Positions 18,969 to 28,332 are shown, counted from the first letter of the stretch. The stretch is 64,000 nucleotides of DNA from Streptococcus mitis SK564 (GCF_000148525.1 NZ_AEDU01000014.1:1-64000), one strand, 5' to 3'. Made by a program: numbers and translations. Notes: generated by a model not told the origin, from the sequence alone.

Positions 18969-19682
18969 CTACAATAACTTCTTCTGTTCAAGATTTTTTC
19001 TAGTTGAGCTTGGTTCAGCTTGACCAAACTGTTCTGCTAGACGCTGACTCCAGCTTGTGGTCGCACGCGCCCCAGCATAGTCAGCCTGTACACGGTCATA
19101 AGCTTGGATTGCCTCAGTTGACTGTTCTTTATATTCTTCCTCAAAGACAACATTCTCTAGTGGCAGTCTCGGTTTCACATCATGATGTTGATTTGGCACA
19201 CCTAGTGCCATCCCAAAGACAGGATAAGTATAGTCAGGCAGTTTAAAGAGCTCTGCCACTTCTGCCGACTTGTACCGCACCAAGCCAATAATGACACCAC
19301 CATAGCCCAAGCTTTCAGCTGCCAACAGAGCATTTTGACCAGCAAGAGCCGCATCGACTGAACTAATCAAGAGACCTTCTACACCTTGGGGTTGGAAGGT
19401 GTCGGTATGAAGTCGGACTCCCTTTTCTGCTCGGTTCAAATCTCCGACAAAGAGAAAGAAAACAGCTGACTGGCGAATGGCTTCTTGAGGCACCAATTCA
19501 TACAGGGCATCTTTCTTCTCTTGACTTCGTACCACAATCACAGAGTAGGATTGGAAATTCTTCCAAGACGAGGCCATCTGAGCTGCTGTCAGGATTTCAG
19601 TCAAGTCTTCCTGAGGAAGGGCTTGCTCTTTAAACCTGCGCACTGAAGTATGAGCCTTCATTAACTTGATTGTTTCTGTCAT
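18969..19682 (-). CDS. Nitroreductase family NAD(P)H-dependent oxidoreductase
   Basis: A 237-residue FMN-dependent enzyme of the NfsA/Frp type. The N-terminus has the flavin-contacting HTSVRRF, with SSWKNFQ further on and GYGGVIIGLVR in the middle. Its ATG overlaps the dnaI stop codon (ATGA), so it is translationally coupled to dnaI. The substrate is probably a quinone or nitro compound; this is inferred from the family. Confidence 0.88.
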   Translation of the reverse strand: MTETIKLMKAHTSVRRFKEQALPQEDLTEILTAAQMASSWKNFQSYSVIVVRSQEKKDALYELVPQEAIRQSAVFFLFVGDLNRAEKGVRLHTDTFQPQGVEGLLISSVDAALAGQNALLAAESLGYGGVIIGLVRYKSAEVAELFKLPDYTYPVFGMALGVPNQHHDVKPRLPLENVVFEEEYKEQSTEAIQAYDRVQADYAGARATTSWSQRLAEQFGQAEPSSTRKNLEQKKLL

Positions 19683-20575
19683 CGACGGTTTACTCCTTCT
19701 AAACGAGTCTCCTCAGCCAAATAACGGATGCGTTCCATGACACGTCTGGCTTCCCAGGTTTCATTATTTCCTTGCTTCCCTTTAGCGAAATGCAGCTCCA
19801 ATTCTTCAAAGTTGAAGTTGGAGGTGAAAAAGGTCGGTAAATTTTCCTGCATCCGATATTGGAGAATGACTTGTAGGATTTCATCCCGCACCCAAGCTGT
19901 TGATTGCTCAGCACCAATATCATCTAAAATCAGGACTTCAGAAAGCTTAATCTCATCCACCAAGGTCTTGACATTACCATCACCGATAGCATTTTTGACA
20001 TCGATGACAAAACTAGGATAGTGGAGAAGAGTGGAGGAAACACCACGTTTTTCTGATAAATCATGGGCTAAGGCAGCCACCATGAAACTTTTACCCACAC
20101 CAAAGTCTCCATATAAGTAAAGACCTTTTCGAATAGCTGGATATTGCTCCACGAATGCTAATAGCTTTTCAAAAACTGGCAAGCGACCCAAATCATCCAA
20201 GTCTACTTGAGCTAAACTAGCTTTCCTGAGACTGGCTGGCAGATTGATTAACTTGAGACGGTTCTTAATAGCCGCTTCTTTTTCCGCTGCGATTAGTTCA
20301 GGAGTTTCTTCATAAGAAACATCCGCATAGCCATGATTCATAACCAAAATCGGCTTGTAGCCTTTGGCGATATAATCCGTATCACAACGAAGAAACTTAT
20401 CACGCTCGGTGATGTACTGATTAAACTTGGAGATACTGCGATTCAATTCCTCTGGGCTGAGGGATTCTTGCTGGATAAAGGCCGCAACATCAGGATCCTT
20501 CATGATTTTCTGGACCAAATCTTGATAATGAAAACGGCTGGGTTGACGTTTGAGTACGTCTCCGACACTTTCCAT
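19679..20575 (-). CDS. dnaI: Primosomal protein DnaI (helicase loader)
   Basis: A 298-residue AAA+ ATPase that loads the replicative helicase DnaC in Firmicutes. The N-terminal helicase-interaction domain is followed by Walker A GDFGVGKS (about residue 160), Walker B LILDDIG, and an SNF sensor-like motif (FFTSNFNF). dnaB ends one base upstream of its start, so the two are co-translated, as in other streptococci. Confidence 0.95.
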   Translation of the reverse strand: MESVGDVLKRQPSRFHYQDLVQKIMKDPDVAAFIQQESLSPEELNRSISKFNQYITERDKFLRCDTDYIAKGYKPILVMNHGYADVSYEETPELIAAEKEAAIKNRLKLINLPASLRKASLAQVDLDDLGRLPVFEKLLAFVEQYPAIRKGLYLYGDFGVGKSFMVAALAHDLSEKRGVSSTLLHYPSFVIDVKNAIGDGNVKTLVDEIKLSEVLILDDIGAEQSTAWVRDEILQVILQYRMQENLPTFFTSNFNFEELELHFAKGKQGNNETWEARRVMERIRYLAEETRLEGVNRR

Positions 20576-21745
20576 CTAATCTCCTCCTTTTTCTAATCGA
20601 GCTAATAGTTCTTGTTTCTTACGTTCTAGTTCCAGACGAGTTTCCTCACTGGTTTCATTCTTATAATCTGGATTGCTCCACTTGGGTATATTGGACTTGG
20701 TAGGACTGGAGTTACTGCTTTTTTGAGCCTGATTCTTCTGCCCTCTCTCACGGATGCGCAGGACTGCTTCTTCTGCCGAATGAATCTTTTGATAGGCGTA
20801 ATCATTGGCTACTTTCATGGCATATTTCTCATTGATGTTTGCCGAATCCACCTTATTAAAGGTCAACAAGAGAATGATATTGATGACTTCGTCCAGCAAG
20901 CCCAAGCCAGCCATCTGTTGCAATAGTTCTCTTTCTGTTTGGGTAATGGTTCCCTTACGTGTTTGCTTGATTTCTGCCAAGAACTGCAGGGCAGTCTTAC
21001 TTTTAGCTTCTTTGATAATAGTCGTTTCCTTAGGACTAAAGTCAGAGGAAATCGGTTTTTGAGCAATTTTTTCACGCATGCGTTTGGTTGAAATAACCTG
21101 GGAAACAGCTGTTGACTTGGCCAATTGATAGGTTTCAAACCAAGTCCACTTCTTTTCCTCAGCAATGGCAAAGAGATTTAAGACATCGGACTGCTCATCC
21201 GCAAAGCGAAGCCCATCTCTGGCCATAAGCTGACGAAAATGTTCTAAGTCAAAATCGTTGGCCACTTTCTTCTTGAGACCAAGGTCTTCTTGACTTCCTA
21301 GTTCTGCCAAATCTGGAAAGACTTGATTGAGTGAGACAGGTATTTCTTCTCCATCAGCACTTTCAACTTTCAAATCCTCCACAGCTGCATCGCCAATCTT
21401 TTTCTCCAAAAGTCTACGATACACAGGATGCACCAAGAAGTCCTGACTCGAAAGAGGAGCATGGATGGCTAGCTGATAGGTATCACCCTTTTGATAGAGT
21501 GTCAAGAGATTGAAAGCAGATAGGATTTTCAAAGATTTTAAAAGTCTGTCCATCCCAAAATTGAGATGATTGAGAATGCTTGAAAAGAGGTATTCCTTTC
21601 TACCATTATCCCAAAAACTGATTGTATAAAGATAAAGGCTCAGTGCCTCCTGACCGATAATCGGGAGGTAGCACTGTACCAGAGATGAGGTATCTTGCGA
21701 CACCCGATTATTCTTTAGATAAGAAAAACGGTCAATTGGCTTCAT
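20576..21745 (-). CDS. dnaB: Replication initiation and membrane attachment protein DnaB
   Basis: A 389-residue Firmicute DnaB, not the E. coli helicase, which helps load the helicase at oriC and at restarted forks. It has an N-terminal winged-helix-like part and a C-terminal DnaB/DnaD domain around residues 255-340 (AGLGLLDEVINIILLLTFNKVD and YAYQKIHSAEEA). The C-terminal tail is charged. It lies directly between nrdR and dnaI. Confidence 0.93.
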   Translation of the reverse strand: MKPIDRFSYLKNNRVSQDTSSLVQCYLPIIGQEALSLYLYTISFWDNGRKEYLFSSILNHLNFGMDRLLKSLKILSAFNLLTLYQKGDTYQLAIHAPLSSQDFLVHPVYRRLLEKKIGDAAVEDLKVESADGEEIPVSLNQVFPDLAELGSQEDLGLKKKVANDFDLEHFRQLMARDGLRFADEQSDVLNLFAIAEEKKWTWFETYQLAKSTAVSQVISTKRMREKIAQKPISSDFSPKETTIIKEAKSKTALQFLAEIKQTRKGTITQTERELLQQMAGLGLLDEVINIILLLTFNKVDSANINEKYAMKVANDYAYQKIHSAEEAVLRIRERGQKNQAQKSSNSSPTKSNIPKWSNPDYKNETSEETRLELERKKQELLARLEKGGD

Positions 21746-22219
21746 TTATCTTTCCTTTTTCTTTTTAGAGGACTGGGTGATTTGTTGGAGCAAGCTCTCT
21801 AGCTCACTGACATCCTTAAAACTACGATAGACACTGGCAAAACGCACATAGGTAATCTCATCTAACTCAGCCAACTCCTCCATGACGAGTGAACCAATGT
21901 CCTCACTTTGAATTTCATTTTCATTTCGACCACGGAGTTTCTGTTCGATACGATTGACTACCATGTTGATTTCATCACTTGACACAGGACGTTTCTGGGC
22001 TGAGCGGATAATCCCATTAAAGATTTTATCTCTAGAGAATTGTTCCCGTGTGCCATCTTTTTTAACAACCACTAAGGTTCTTTCTTCTACCCGTTCGTAG
22101 GTTGTAAAACGGTGTTGGCATTCGTCGCACTCACGTCTTCTACGAATAGTGTTCCCTTCTTCTGCTTGGCGACTATCGATAACACTTGACTTGGTAGCCC
22201 CACATTTTGGACAACGCAT
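21746..22219 (-). CDS. nrdR: Transcriptional repressor NrdR
   Basis: A 157-residue repressor of ribonucleotide reductase genes. An N-terminal zinc ribbon (CPKC at residues 3-6, CDEC at about 31-34) is followed by an ATP-cone domain ([17 protein letters not shown] onward). The start at 22219 (MRCPKCG) has GGGAGGAAAGG upstream and gives the standard length. It heads the nrdR-dnaB-dnaI-nitroreductase-der run. Confidence 0.96.
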
Positions 22220-22292
22220 CCTTTCCCTCCTTATCGTTTTCTTTTCATTATACCATTTTTTAAACGATTCCCAAAACAATTCTTCTTTTTGC

Positions 22293-22321
22293 TTGACAAG
22301 TTTTTTGTTTTGTTGTATTAT
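22293..22321 (+). promoter_or_regulatory. Promoter of the GntR-ABC operon
   Basis: TTGACA, 17 bp, TATTAT, ending 37 bases before the GntR start. TTTTGT and ACAAAA half-sites flank the -10 box, a plausible site for self-repression by the GntR protein. Confidence 0.75.
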
Positions 22322-22358
22322 TTAATTAAGACAAAAAGATAAAAGAAAGGAGACCAAG

Positions 22359-22724
22359 ATGTCCTGGACATTTGACAATAAAAAACCCATTTATTTACAG
22401 ATTATGGAGAAAATCAAGCTTCAGATTGTTTCCCATACACTGGAACCCAATCAACAACTTCCGACCGTGAGAGAGCTAGCTAGCGAGGCAGGGGTCAATC
22501 CAAACACCATCCAAAGAGCCTTGTCAGACCTTGAACGAGAAGGCTTTGTCTACAGCAAGCGCACAACTGGACGATTTGTGACTGAAGATAAGGAGCTAAT
22601 CGCCCAATCACGCAAACAATTATCGGAAGAAGAATTGGAACACTTCGTTTCCTCCATGACCCATTTTGGCTATGAAAAAGAAGAACTACCAGGCGTAGTC
22701 GGCGATTATATTAAAGGAGTTTAA
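22359..22724 (+). CDS. GntR family transcriptional regulator, YtrA subfamily
   Basis: A 121-residue protein with an N-terminal winged helix (PIYLQIMEKIKLQI, then LPTVRELASEAGVNPNTIQRALSDLE) and a short C-terminal helical tail, the architecture of YtrA-type GntR regulators. These sit in front of ABC transporter genes and repress them. Here the ATPase follows after four bases, with a permease next. Confidence 0.92.
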   Translation: MSWTFDNKKPIYLQIMEKIKLQIVSHTLEPNQQLPTVRELASEAGVNPNTIQRALSDLEREGFVYSKRTTGRFVTEDKELIAQSRKQLSEEELEHFVSSMTHFGYEKEELPGVVGDYIKGV

Positions 22725-22728
22725 GCCT

Positions 22729-23424
22729 ATGTCATTACTAGCATTTGAAAATGTATCCAAATCATATGGAGCAACACCAGCCCTTGAAAATGTTTCCCTT
22801 GAGATCCCAGCTGGAAAAATCGTTGGTCTTCTTGGGCCAAATGGCTCAGGGAAAACAACATTGATTAAACTAATCAATGGCCTCTTACAACCAGATCAAG
22901 GACGTGTCCTTATCAACGACATGGACCCAAGCCCAGCAACCAAGGCCATCGTGGCTTATTTGCCGGATACGACCTATCTCAATGAACAAATGAAGGTCAA
23001 AGAAGCCCTAACCTACTTCAAGACCTTCTATAAAGATTTCAATCTTGAACGTGCCCATCATTTACTTGCAGACCTGGGCATTGATGAAAATAGTCGTCTC
23101 AAGAAACTATCAAAAGGAAACAAGGAAAAGGTACAACTGATTTTGGTTATGAGCCGTGATGCCCGCCTCTACGTTTTAGACGAACCCATTGGTGGGGTGG
23201 ATCCAGCAGCCCGTGAGTATATCCTCAATACCATTATCAATAACTACTCACCAACTTCTACCGTTTTAATTTCTACCCACTTGATTTCTGATATCGAGCC
23301 AATCTTGGATGAAATTGTCTTCCTTAAGGACGGAAAAGTCGTTCGTCAAGGAAATGTAGATGACATTCGCTATGAGTCAGGTGAATCCATTGACCAACTC
23401 TTCCGTCAGGAATTTAAGGCTTAA
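22729..23424 (+). CDS. ABC transporter ATP-binding protein (YtrB-like)
   Basis: A 231-residue ATPase with Walker A GPNGSGKTT (about residue 35), a signature LSKGNKEKV (about 130) diverged from LSGGQ, Walker B LYVLDEP (about 150), and switch STHL. The second gene of the GntR operon, with the permease 16 bases downstream. YtrA-type systems respond to cell-envelope stress or antibiotics in other Firmicutes; the substrate is unknown here. Confidence 0.92.
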   Translation: MSLLAFENVSKSYGATPALENVSLEIPAGKIVGLLGPNGSGKTTLIKLINGLLQPDQGRVLINDMDPSPATKAIVAYLPDTTYLNEQMKVKEALTYFKTFYKDFNLERAHHLLADLGIDENSRLKKLSKGNKEKVQLILVMSRDARLYVLDEPIGGVDPAAREYILNTIINNYSPTSTVLISTHLISDIEPILDEIVFLKDGKVVRQGNVDDIRYESGESIDQLFRQEFKA

Positions 23425-23440
23425 GCAAAGGAGATTATTT

Positions 23441-24208
23441 ATGTTTTGGAATTTAATTCGCTACGAATTTAAAAATGTTAACAAGTGGTATTTAGCCCTC
23501 TACGCAGCCGTGCTAGTCCTTTCTGCTCTTATCGGACTACAGACACAAACTTATAACAATCTACCTGTCAAAGAAAGTCAACCTACTATGCTACTTTTTC
23601 TAGCCCTCGTCTTTGGTGGCTTGATGATTACACTTGGGATTTCAACTCTTTTCTTAATCATTAAACGCTTTAAAGGTAGTGTCTATGACCGACAAGGCTA
23701 TCTGACCTTGACCTTGCCAGTTTCTGAACACTATATCATCACAGCCAAATTAGTCGGAGCCTTCATCTGGTCTATACTTAGCTCGGCTATACTGGCTCTA
23801 AGTGCTTTTGTTATTTTGACCTTAACAGCTCCAAATTGGTTTGCAACTTCTGACTTGATTCCACTTGCAGGAACATACCTTCCTCAACTCTCTCTTATGG
23901 GGGTATCCTTCCTACTAAATACCATTTCAGAAATCCTCTGCATCTACTTAGCCATTTCCATTGGACAACTTTTCAACGAATACCGTACTGCACTTGCTGT
24001 TGTAGCCTACATTGGTATCAAAATCGTCATTGGATTTATTGAACTTTTCTTCAATACCAGTGCTAACTTCTATGTCAATTCACTTGCAGGATTTAATGAT
24101 AATTTCTATATGGGAGCAAGCGTAGGCATTGTTGAAGAACTCATTTTCATAGCTATCTTTTACCTCGGAACCTACTACATCTTGAGAAACAAGGTTAATT
24201 TGCAATAG
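23441..24208 (+). CDS. ABC-2 type permease of the GntR operon
   Basis: A 255-residue membrane protein with six predicted helices. The ATG at 23441 (MFWNLIRYEF) has AAAGGAG upstream; an earlier in-frame start lies inside the ATPase gene without a binding site. It ends the operon before a strong terminator. Confidence 0.85.
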   Translation: MFWNLIRYEFKNVNKWYLALYAAVLVLSALIGLQTQTYNNLPVKESQPTMLLFLALVFGGLMITLGISTLFLIIKRFKGSVYDRQGYLTLTLPVSEHYIITAKLVGAFIWSILSSAILALSAFVILTLTAPNWFATSDLIPLAGTYLPQLSLMGVSFLLNTISEILCIYLAISIGQLFNEYRTALAVVAYIGIKIVIGFIELFFNTSANFYVNSLAGFNDNFYMGASVGIVEELIFIAIFYLGTYYILRNKVNLQ

Positions 24209-24214
24209 TTTTAA

Positions 24215-24246
24215 AGTCTAGCGACAATAACTCGCTAGACTTTTTT
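24215..24246 (+). terminator. Terminator of the GntR-ABC operon
   Basis: AGTCTAGCG and CGCTAGACT form a perfect 9-bp stem followed by TTTTT. Confidence 0.92.
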
Positions 24247-24346
24247 CGTTCTCAGGACTTACATTTCTATATGAAGTATTTAATAAAAAGGAGTATAATG
24301 ACTTTAAAACTGATTACATGTATATCGATAAGGAGGTCAACTCTTT

Positions 24347-25894
24347 ATGCTGAAAAGATTTGTTACTAAGAAACACCTCTTACTTTACTTCTTTTCTATT
24401 GCCATTACTTGGCTGGAAGCGATTATCACGCCAGCCCTTGTTCAGAATATTGTTGCTAGTTTTACCAATCAAGAGCTAGGCCTTCTTTGGAAAGTTTTGA
24501 TTCTAGGAATCCTTGGAAACCTCATTCTCTTACTAGGCTTGGCTGGGAAACGTTATTACTATGCCCGTTTGATTACTGATTTCAAATATGGAATCAAGAG
24601 TGCTATTTTCAAGCGATTTTTAAACAGTTATGAGATTGATGAAAAGGATATTTTGTCTAACCTAGAAAACGACGTCAAGCAACTAGAAGAAAGCTATATC
24701 GAACCAACCGTCATCATCATTTCTTCTCTGGGTTTTACCACTGTGTCTATTCTCTATGCCCTGTGGACCAATTTTTACCTGGGCTTGATTTTCATCCTCT
24801 TCTACTCCTTTCCTGTCCTCTGCAGTGCTATCGGATCAAAGCGTTTGGATTCACTTTCTGAAAAGCGGTCCACTGTTAACCATAGCTACTTAGCAAGCTT
24901 GACAAATTTTATTGGTGGTAGCCAACGAATTCGCCATTATCAGGGGCAAGACTACTTTTTTGCTCGCTACCAAAAGCAATTACAAACCAGTCTAGATACC
25001 GAAATTAACTATGAAAAACAACGCACTTTAAACAGTCTCTTGATCAATAGCATCGATGCCTTTTGTTCTGTCACACCAATCGTCATCGGTGGCTTTATGA
25101 CCTACTATAATTATTTAGATGCGGCGAGTTTTGTGGCCATCTATCTAGTTTCCCATAATATCGGCTATCAATTCCAAGAGTTGGCTTACTTTACCAACAC
25201 CCGAAAAGCGAATCGAACTCTTCTCAACAAATACCAAAAACTCCTGAACCAGTCTGACTCCATCTCGCCTAGAAGCATAGAAAACATTTTTCCTATCCAA
25301 CTTAACAGCATCTCCTTAGAAAAAGATGGGAATATCCTCTTATCTCCGATTTCCATACACATCAAGCAAGGAGAAAAAATCGCCATTATCGGGGAAAGTT
25401 GCTCTGGTAAAACAACCCTGCTCAATATCATTCATGGAGAAGAGACACCAACAAGTGGACAGATTAGCTTTGCTGGTCAAAACCTATCACGTCAAGATAT
25501 CACGGGCATTAGCTCCTATATCCTCCAAGATAGCCATTACTTTGACACGCTATCTCTGGACGACAATATCCTTCTAGGACTGGATAAAAAGGAGGAACGT
25601 TTAACTTACATCCTCAAAAAAACAGGATTAGAACATTTGAAAAATCGAACGCTCAGAAATGATAGTCTATCTGGTGGCGAGAAACAACGCCTAGAAATCG
25701 CTCGCGCCCTCTACCATGATAGCCAACTCATCTTAGCAGATGAGATTAAGGCCAATCTTGACTCGGAAAATAGCAGAAAAATTAGCGACTTACTCTTCTC
25801 CCTACCTCAAACAGTCATTGAAGTCATTCACCACTACACAGAAGAAGACTTAAAACACTATGACCAAGTCATTCACTTAAGCAGAGAAAAGTAA
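24347..25894 (+). CDS. ABC half-transporter, fused membrane and ATPase domains
   Basis: A 515-residue protein with an exporter-type six-helix domain (residues about 15-290) followed by an ATPase domain. Walker A is GESCSGKTT (about 347), signature LSGGEKQRLE (about 443), and Walker B LILADEI (about 464), with Ala-Asp-Glu in the usual place. AAGGAGGTC precedes the start. It is shorter than typical 570-590 residue half-transporters, mainly through a compact membrane domain. Probably a homodimeric exporter of peptides or toxic compounds (inference); it stands alone between terminators. Confidence 0.88.
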   Translation: MLKRFVTKKHLLLYFFSIAITWLEAIITPALVQNIVASFTNQELGLLWKVLILGILGNLILLLGLAGKRYYYARLITDFKYGIKSAIFKRFLNSYEIDEKDILSNLENDVKQLEESYIEPTVIIISSLGFTTVSILYALWTNFYLGLIFILFYSFPVLCSAIGSKRLDSLSEKRSTVNHSYLASLTNFIGGSQRIRHYQGQDYFFARYQKQLQTSLDTEINYEKQRTLNSLLINSIDAFCSVTPIVIGGFMTYYNYLDAASFVAIYLVSHNIGYQFQELAYFTNTRKANRTLLNKYQKLLNQSDSISPRSIENIFPIQLNSISLEKDGNILLSPISIHIKQGEKIAIIGESCSGKTTLLNIIHGEETPTSGQISFAGQNLSRQDITGISSYILQDSHYFDTLSLDDNILLGLDKKEERLTYILKKTGLEHLKNRTLRNDSLSGGEKQRLEIARALYHDSQLILADEIKANLDSENSRKISDLLFSLPQTVIEVIHHYTEEDLKHYDQVIHLSREK

Positions 25895-25915
25895 TAGTCT
25901 ATAACATACGATTTT

Positions 25916-25947
25916 AAAAAGCAAGGAACCCAAATTCCTTGCTTTTT
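25916..25947. terminator. Bidirectional terminator between the half-transporter and lrgB
   Basis: AAAAAGCAAGGAA and TTCCTTGCTTTTT form a 13-bp stem with T runs on both strands. It serves the convergent ABC and lrgAB genes; the lrgB stop codon overlaps its edge. Confidence 0.92.
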
Positions 25948-26641
25948 AACTCAATATCAAACTGGCTACGATAGGGCTGACAAAGACATAGAGAATACCG
26001 GTAACACCGATAGCCAAACCACCCATGGCTCCTGCTACAGAGCCGTATCGGAAGGCTGTTCCCGTTCCAACTGCGTGGCCTGTTCCTCCAAGGGAAAGAC
26101 CAACAGCTACTGGGTCGTCAATTTTCAACCACTTCAAAAGGGTTGGACCGATGACACTGGTTAAAATCCCAGTCGCCACTACAACCACCAAGGTCACGGT
26201 CGTCAGACCTTGCAATTTTTCTGTAATCCCAACTGCCATGGCGGTTGTTACTGACTTGGGAAAGAGAGAAATGGCTAGGAAAAAGTCCATGCCAAAAATC
26301 TTAGCTACAAGGGCCGTGAAAGAGGTATTGACAACTACTGCTAGCAAACTACCTAAGAGAATACTCCGAGCATGGTGCTTCATCAAGTGAAAACTCTTAT
26401 AAAGCGGAATCCCTAGAGCCACGGTCGATGGGACAATCAAGTTGTTCAGATAAACTCCACCTTGGTAGTAATCTTGGTAAGAAATACCTGTCAGCTTTAG
26501 AAAGATGATAATAAAAACAGCTGACAAAAGCAAGGGCGTTGTCAATGGATGGGGAAAACGTCTGTAAATCAGCATTCCCACTAGATAGGCTAAGATAGAC
26601 AGGGCCAGCCCAAACAGGGGATTGGAAACAAATTCACTCAT
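25946..26641 (-). CDS. LrgB/CidB family membrane protein
   Basis: A 231-residue, very hydrophobic protein with the family blocks FNHL-like GIPLYK, ALVAKIFG, LFPKSVTTAMAVGI and SLGGTGHAVGTGTAF. LrgB/CidB proteins partner the holin-like LrgA/CidA proteins in control of murein hydrolase activity and, in streptococci and Bacillus, pyruvate transport. Its start overlaps the LrgA stop (ATGA), so they are translated together. Lrg and Cid cannot be separated by eye; no lytS-lytR regulator lies next to them. Confidence 0.9.
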   Translation of the reverse strand: MSEFVSNPLFGLALSILAYLVGMLIYRRFPHPLTTPLLLSAVFIIIFLKLTGISYQDYYQGGVYLNNLIVPSTVALGIPLYKSFHLMKHHARSILLGSLLAVVVNTSFTALVAKIFGMDFFLAISLFPKSVTTAMAVGITEKLQGLTTVTLVVVVATGILTSVIGPTLLKWLKIDDPVAVGLSLGGTGHAVGTGTAFRYGSVAGAMGGLAIGVTGILYVFVSPIVASLILS

Positions 26642-27012
26642 TTGGCATCTCCTTTCTCATAATCTCCCTCAAACCGTCGTTTGATGAACTGAACTACCAA
26701 GGCTATGAGGATAATATTGATGACTGCTGCAAAAAAGACAATCAAAACAATGGGTAAAAGATAGGGAGCAATCACATCAAACTTTTCCATGATTCCCACT
26801 GCTGGTGGCAAAAAGAGAATGGTCATATTGGCCAGCAAGAAATTCCCCACCATATTGACATGCCTAGTTCTCAGCCACTTGAATTGTAGGGCTAGAAAGA
26901 GAATAATCAAACCGATAATACTGCCTGGGATAGGCAAATGAAAGAAACTGGAAATTCCCTCTCCGATTAGAGAAATCACAAAGAGAATCATTAATTGAAC
27001 ATATAATTTCAT
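26638..27012 (-). CDS. LrgA/CidA family holin-like protein
   Basis: A 124-residue protein with four predicted helices and the family signature LPIPGSIIGLIILFLAL near residue 30. The start at 27012 (MKLYVQL) has GGAG-TATAGG before it. It partners the LrgB-type protein directly downstream. Together they form a membrane complex linked to autolysis or pyruvate flux. Confidence 0.9.
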   Translation of the reverse strand: MKLYVQLMILFVISLIGEGISSFFHLPIPGSIIGLIILFLALQFKWLRTRHVNMVGNFLLANMTILFLPPAVGIMEKFDVIAPYLLPIVLIVFFAAVINIILIALVVQFIKRRFEGDYEKGDAK

Positions 27013-27178
27013 CCTATACTCCACGAAATAGACTTCTTGCATACCAGTTTACTCTTTTTTCAGAAAATTTCAAGGAAATACACAAGGGATAATGAAAATT
27101 AGAAAAGAAAGGGGATACAAACAATTCTTGACTTGTGAAAACAGGCATGATTTAGGATAAAATATTCCAGCGTCCTTC

Positions 27179-27225
27179 TTGTCAGCATTCTTGAAAAGTA
27201 GTATAATTATTGCATGCGCAATCAT
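27179..27225 (+). promoter_or_regulatory. Promoter and operator of the MarR gene
   Basis: TTGTCA, 17 bp, TATAAT, then TTGCATGCGCAATCAT at 27210-27225, which contains a TTGC/GCAA dyad. The same 16-mer with one change recurs at 27694, upstream of the next gene. Confidence 0.7.
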
Positions 27226-27294
27226 CTTGTGATGCAGAGACTGTCCGTGAATGGACCTTCTTCTATCTATAACTCTAAAAAGAAAGGAGATACT

Positions 27295-27675
27295 ATGACC
27301 TATTTGGAAAAATGGTTTGACTTCAATCGTCGTCAGAAAGAAATTGAAAGTCTCTTGGAAGAGACTATTGCCCAGCAGAGCGAGCAAAGTCTGACCTTGA
27401 AAGAGTTCTACCTCCTCTACTATCTGAACTTGGCCCAAGAAAAATCTCTACGACAGATTGACCTGCCAGATAAACTTCATCTGAGCCCGAGCGCTGTTTC
27501 TCGGATGGTGGCTCGCTTGGAAGCCAAAAATTGCGGTCTACTTAGTCGCAGGTGCTGCGATCAAGATAGGCGTTCTAGCTTTATCTGCCTGACAAGTGAT
27601 GGGCAAAAGACACTGGCCTCTCTACAAAAGGCTGTCGAAGAAAGCTTGGAAACTGGTTTGGATTTCTTAATTTAA
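27295..27675 (+). CDS. MarR family transcriptional regulator
   Basis: A 126-residue winged-helix protein with the central SLRQIDLPDKLHLSPSAVSRMVARLE helix-turn-helix and the DRRSSFICLT wing. The start at 27295 has AAAGGAG upstream. It contains a Cys pair in the RRCCDQDRR segment just before the wing, which could sense oxidants or metals (inference). Its promoter and that of the downstream DUF4649-trxA pair share one operator-like sequence, so it probably regulates both. Confidence 0.9.
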   Translation: MTYLEKWFDFNRRQKEIESLLEETIAQQSEQSLTLKEFYLLYYLNLAQEKSLRQIDLPDKLHLSPSAVSRMVARLEAKNCGLLSRRCCDQDRRSSFICLTSDGQKTLASLQKAVEESLETGLDFLI

Positions 27676-27693
27676 GATGATTTTTAAAAAAAG

Positions 27694-27743
27694 TTGCGTG
27701 CGCAATCATTTTTCTTGACATTCTCTTTTACAAGGAGTAAAAT
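27694..27743 (+). promoter_or_regulatory. Second MarR-type operator and promoter
   Basis: TTGCGTGCGCAATCAT (27694-27709) matches the site at 27210 in 15 of 16 positions. It is followed by TTGACA (27715-27720), 17 bp, and TAAAAT (27738-27743), giving a strong promoter for the DUF4649 and trxA genes. Confidence 0.72.
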
Positions 27744-27774
27744 AAAGTCATCATTAAACAAAGGAGTTTTTTAA

Positions 27775-27996
27775 ATGATTGAAATTACCTATCTAGATGC
27801 CAGCAAGAATGAAAGAACTATAACGTTCGAATCTTATGACGACTTTGATCGTTCACAACAAGCTTGCCTTATCGGCGTCGCAGACTACTACCCTGTTCAA
27901 AAATTGACTTACAACGGTCATGATTTGGACTACCATGGAACTTACGGAGATATCTTCTTCTATCTCAAGAAACAAGATTTAAGCCAATATAACTAA
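27775..27996 (+). CDS. DUF4649 family protein, 73 residues
   Basis: A small soluble protein (MIEITYLDASKNERT...) of a family found in streptococci, without known function. It has a good promoter and an AAAGGAG binding site. trxA begins 15 bases downstream, so the two are likely co-transcribed, linking this protein loosely to redox biology. Confidence 0.85.
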   Translation: MIEITYLDASKNERTITFESYDDFDRSQQACLIGVADYYPVQKLTYNGHDLDYHGTYGDIFFYLKKQDLSQYN

Positions 27997-28011
27997 AAAA
28001 GGAGAAATACA

Positions 28012-28326
28012 ATGGCAAAAGCAATTACAGATGCAACATTCGAACAAGAAACAAAAGACGGTTTGGTCTTGGTAGACTTCTGGGCAACTTGGTGTGGTCC
28101 ATGTCGTATGCAAGGTCCAATCTTGGACAAATTGTCTGAAGAACTTTCAGAAGATGTTTTGAAAATCGTTAAAATGGACGTTGATGAAAATCCAAACACA
28201 GCTCGTGCTTTTGGAATCATGTCTATTCCAACACTTCTCTTCAAAAAAGACGGCCAAGTGGTGAAACAAGTTGCTGGTGTTCACACAGCAGAACAAATCA
28301 AGGCCATCGTTGCTGAATTGAGCTAA
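28012..28326 (+). CDS. trxA: Thioredoxin
   Basis: A 104-residue thioredoxin with active site WCGPC (about residues 28-32) and the cis-proline loop SIPTLL. It reduces disulfides in cytoplasmic proteins. Family length is normal. It follows the DUF4649 gene and is ended by a strong terminator. Confidence 0.97.
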   Translation: MAKAITDATFEQETKDGLVLVDFWATWCGPCRMQGPILDKLSEELSEDVLKIVKMDVDENPNTARAFGIMSIPTLLFKKDGQVVKQVAGVHTAEQIKAIVAELS

Positions 28327-28332
28327 TCACAC

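Noticed and set aside
24347..25894. Lantibiotic transporter locus
   Set aside because: No precursor peptide, modification enzyme or immunity gene adjoins the half-transporter.
25946..27012. Bacteriocin/holin lysis cassette or prophage
   Set aside because: The two genes are ordinary LrgA/LrgB family proteins; no phage genes are nearby.
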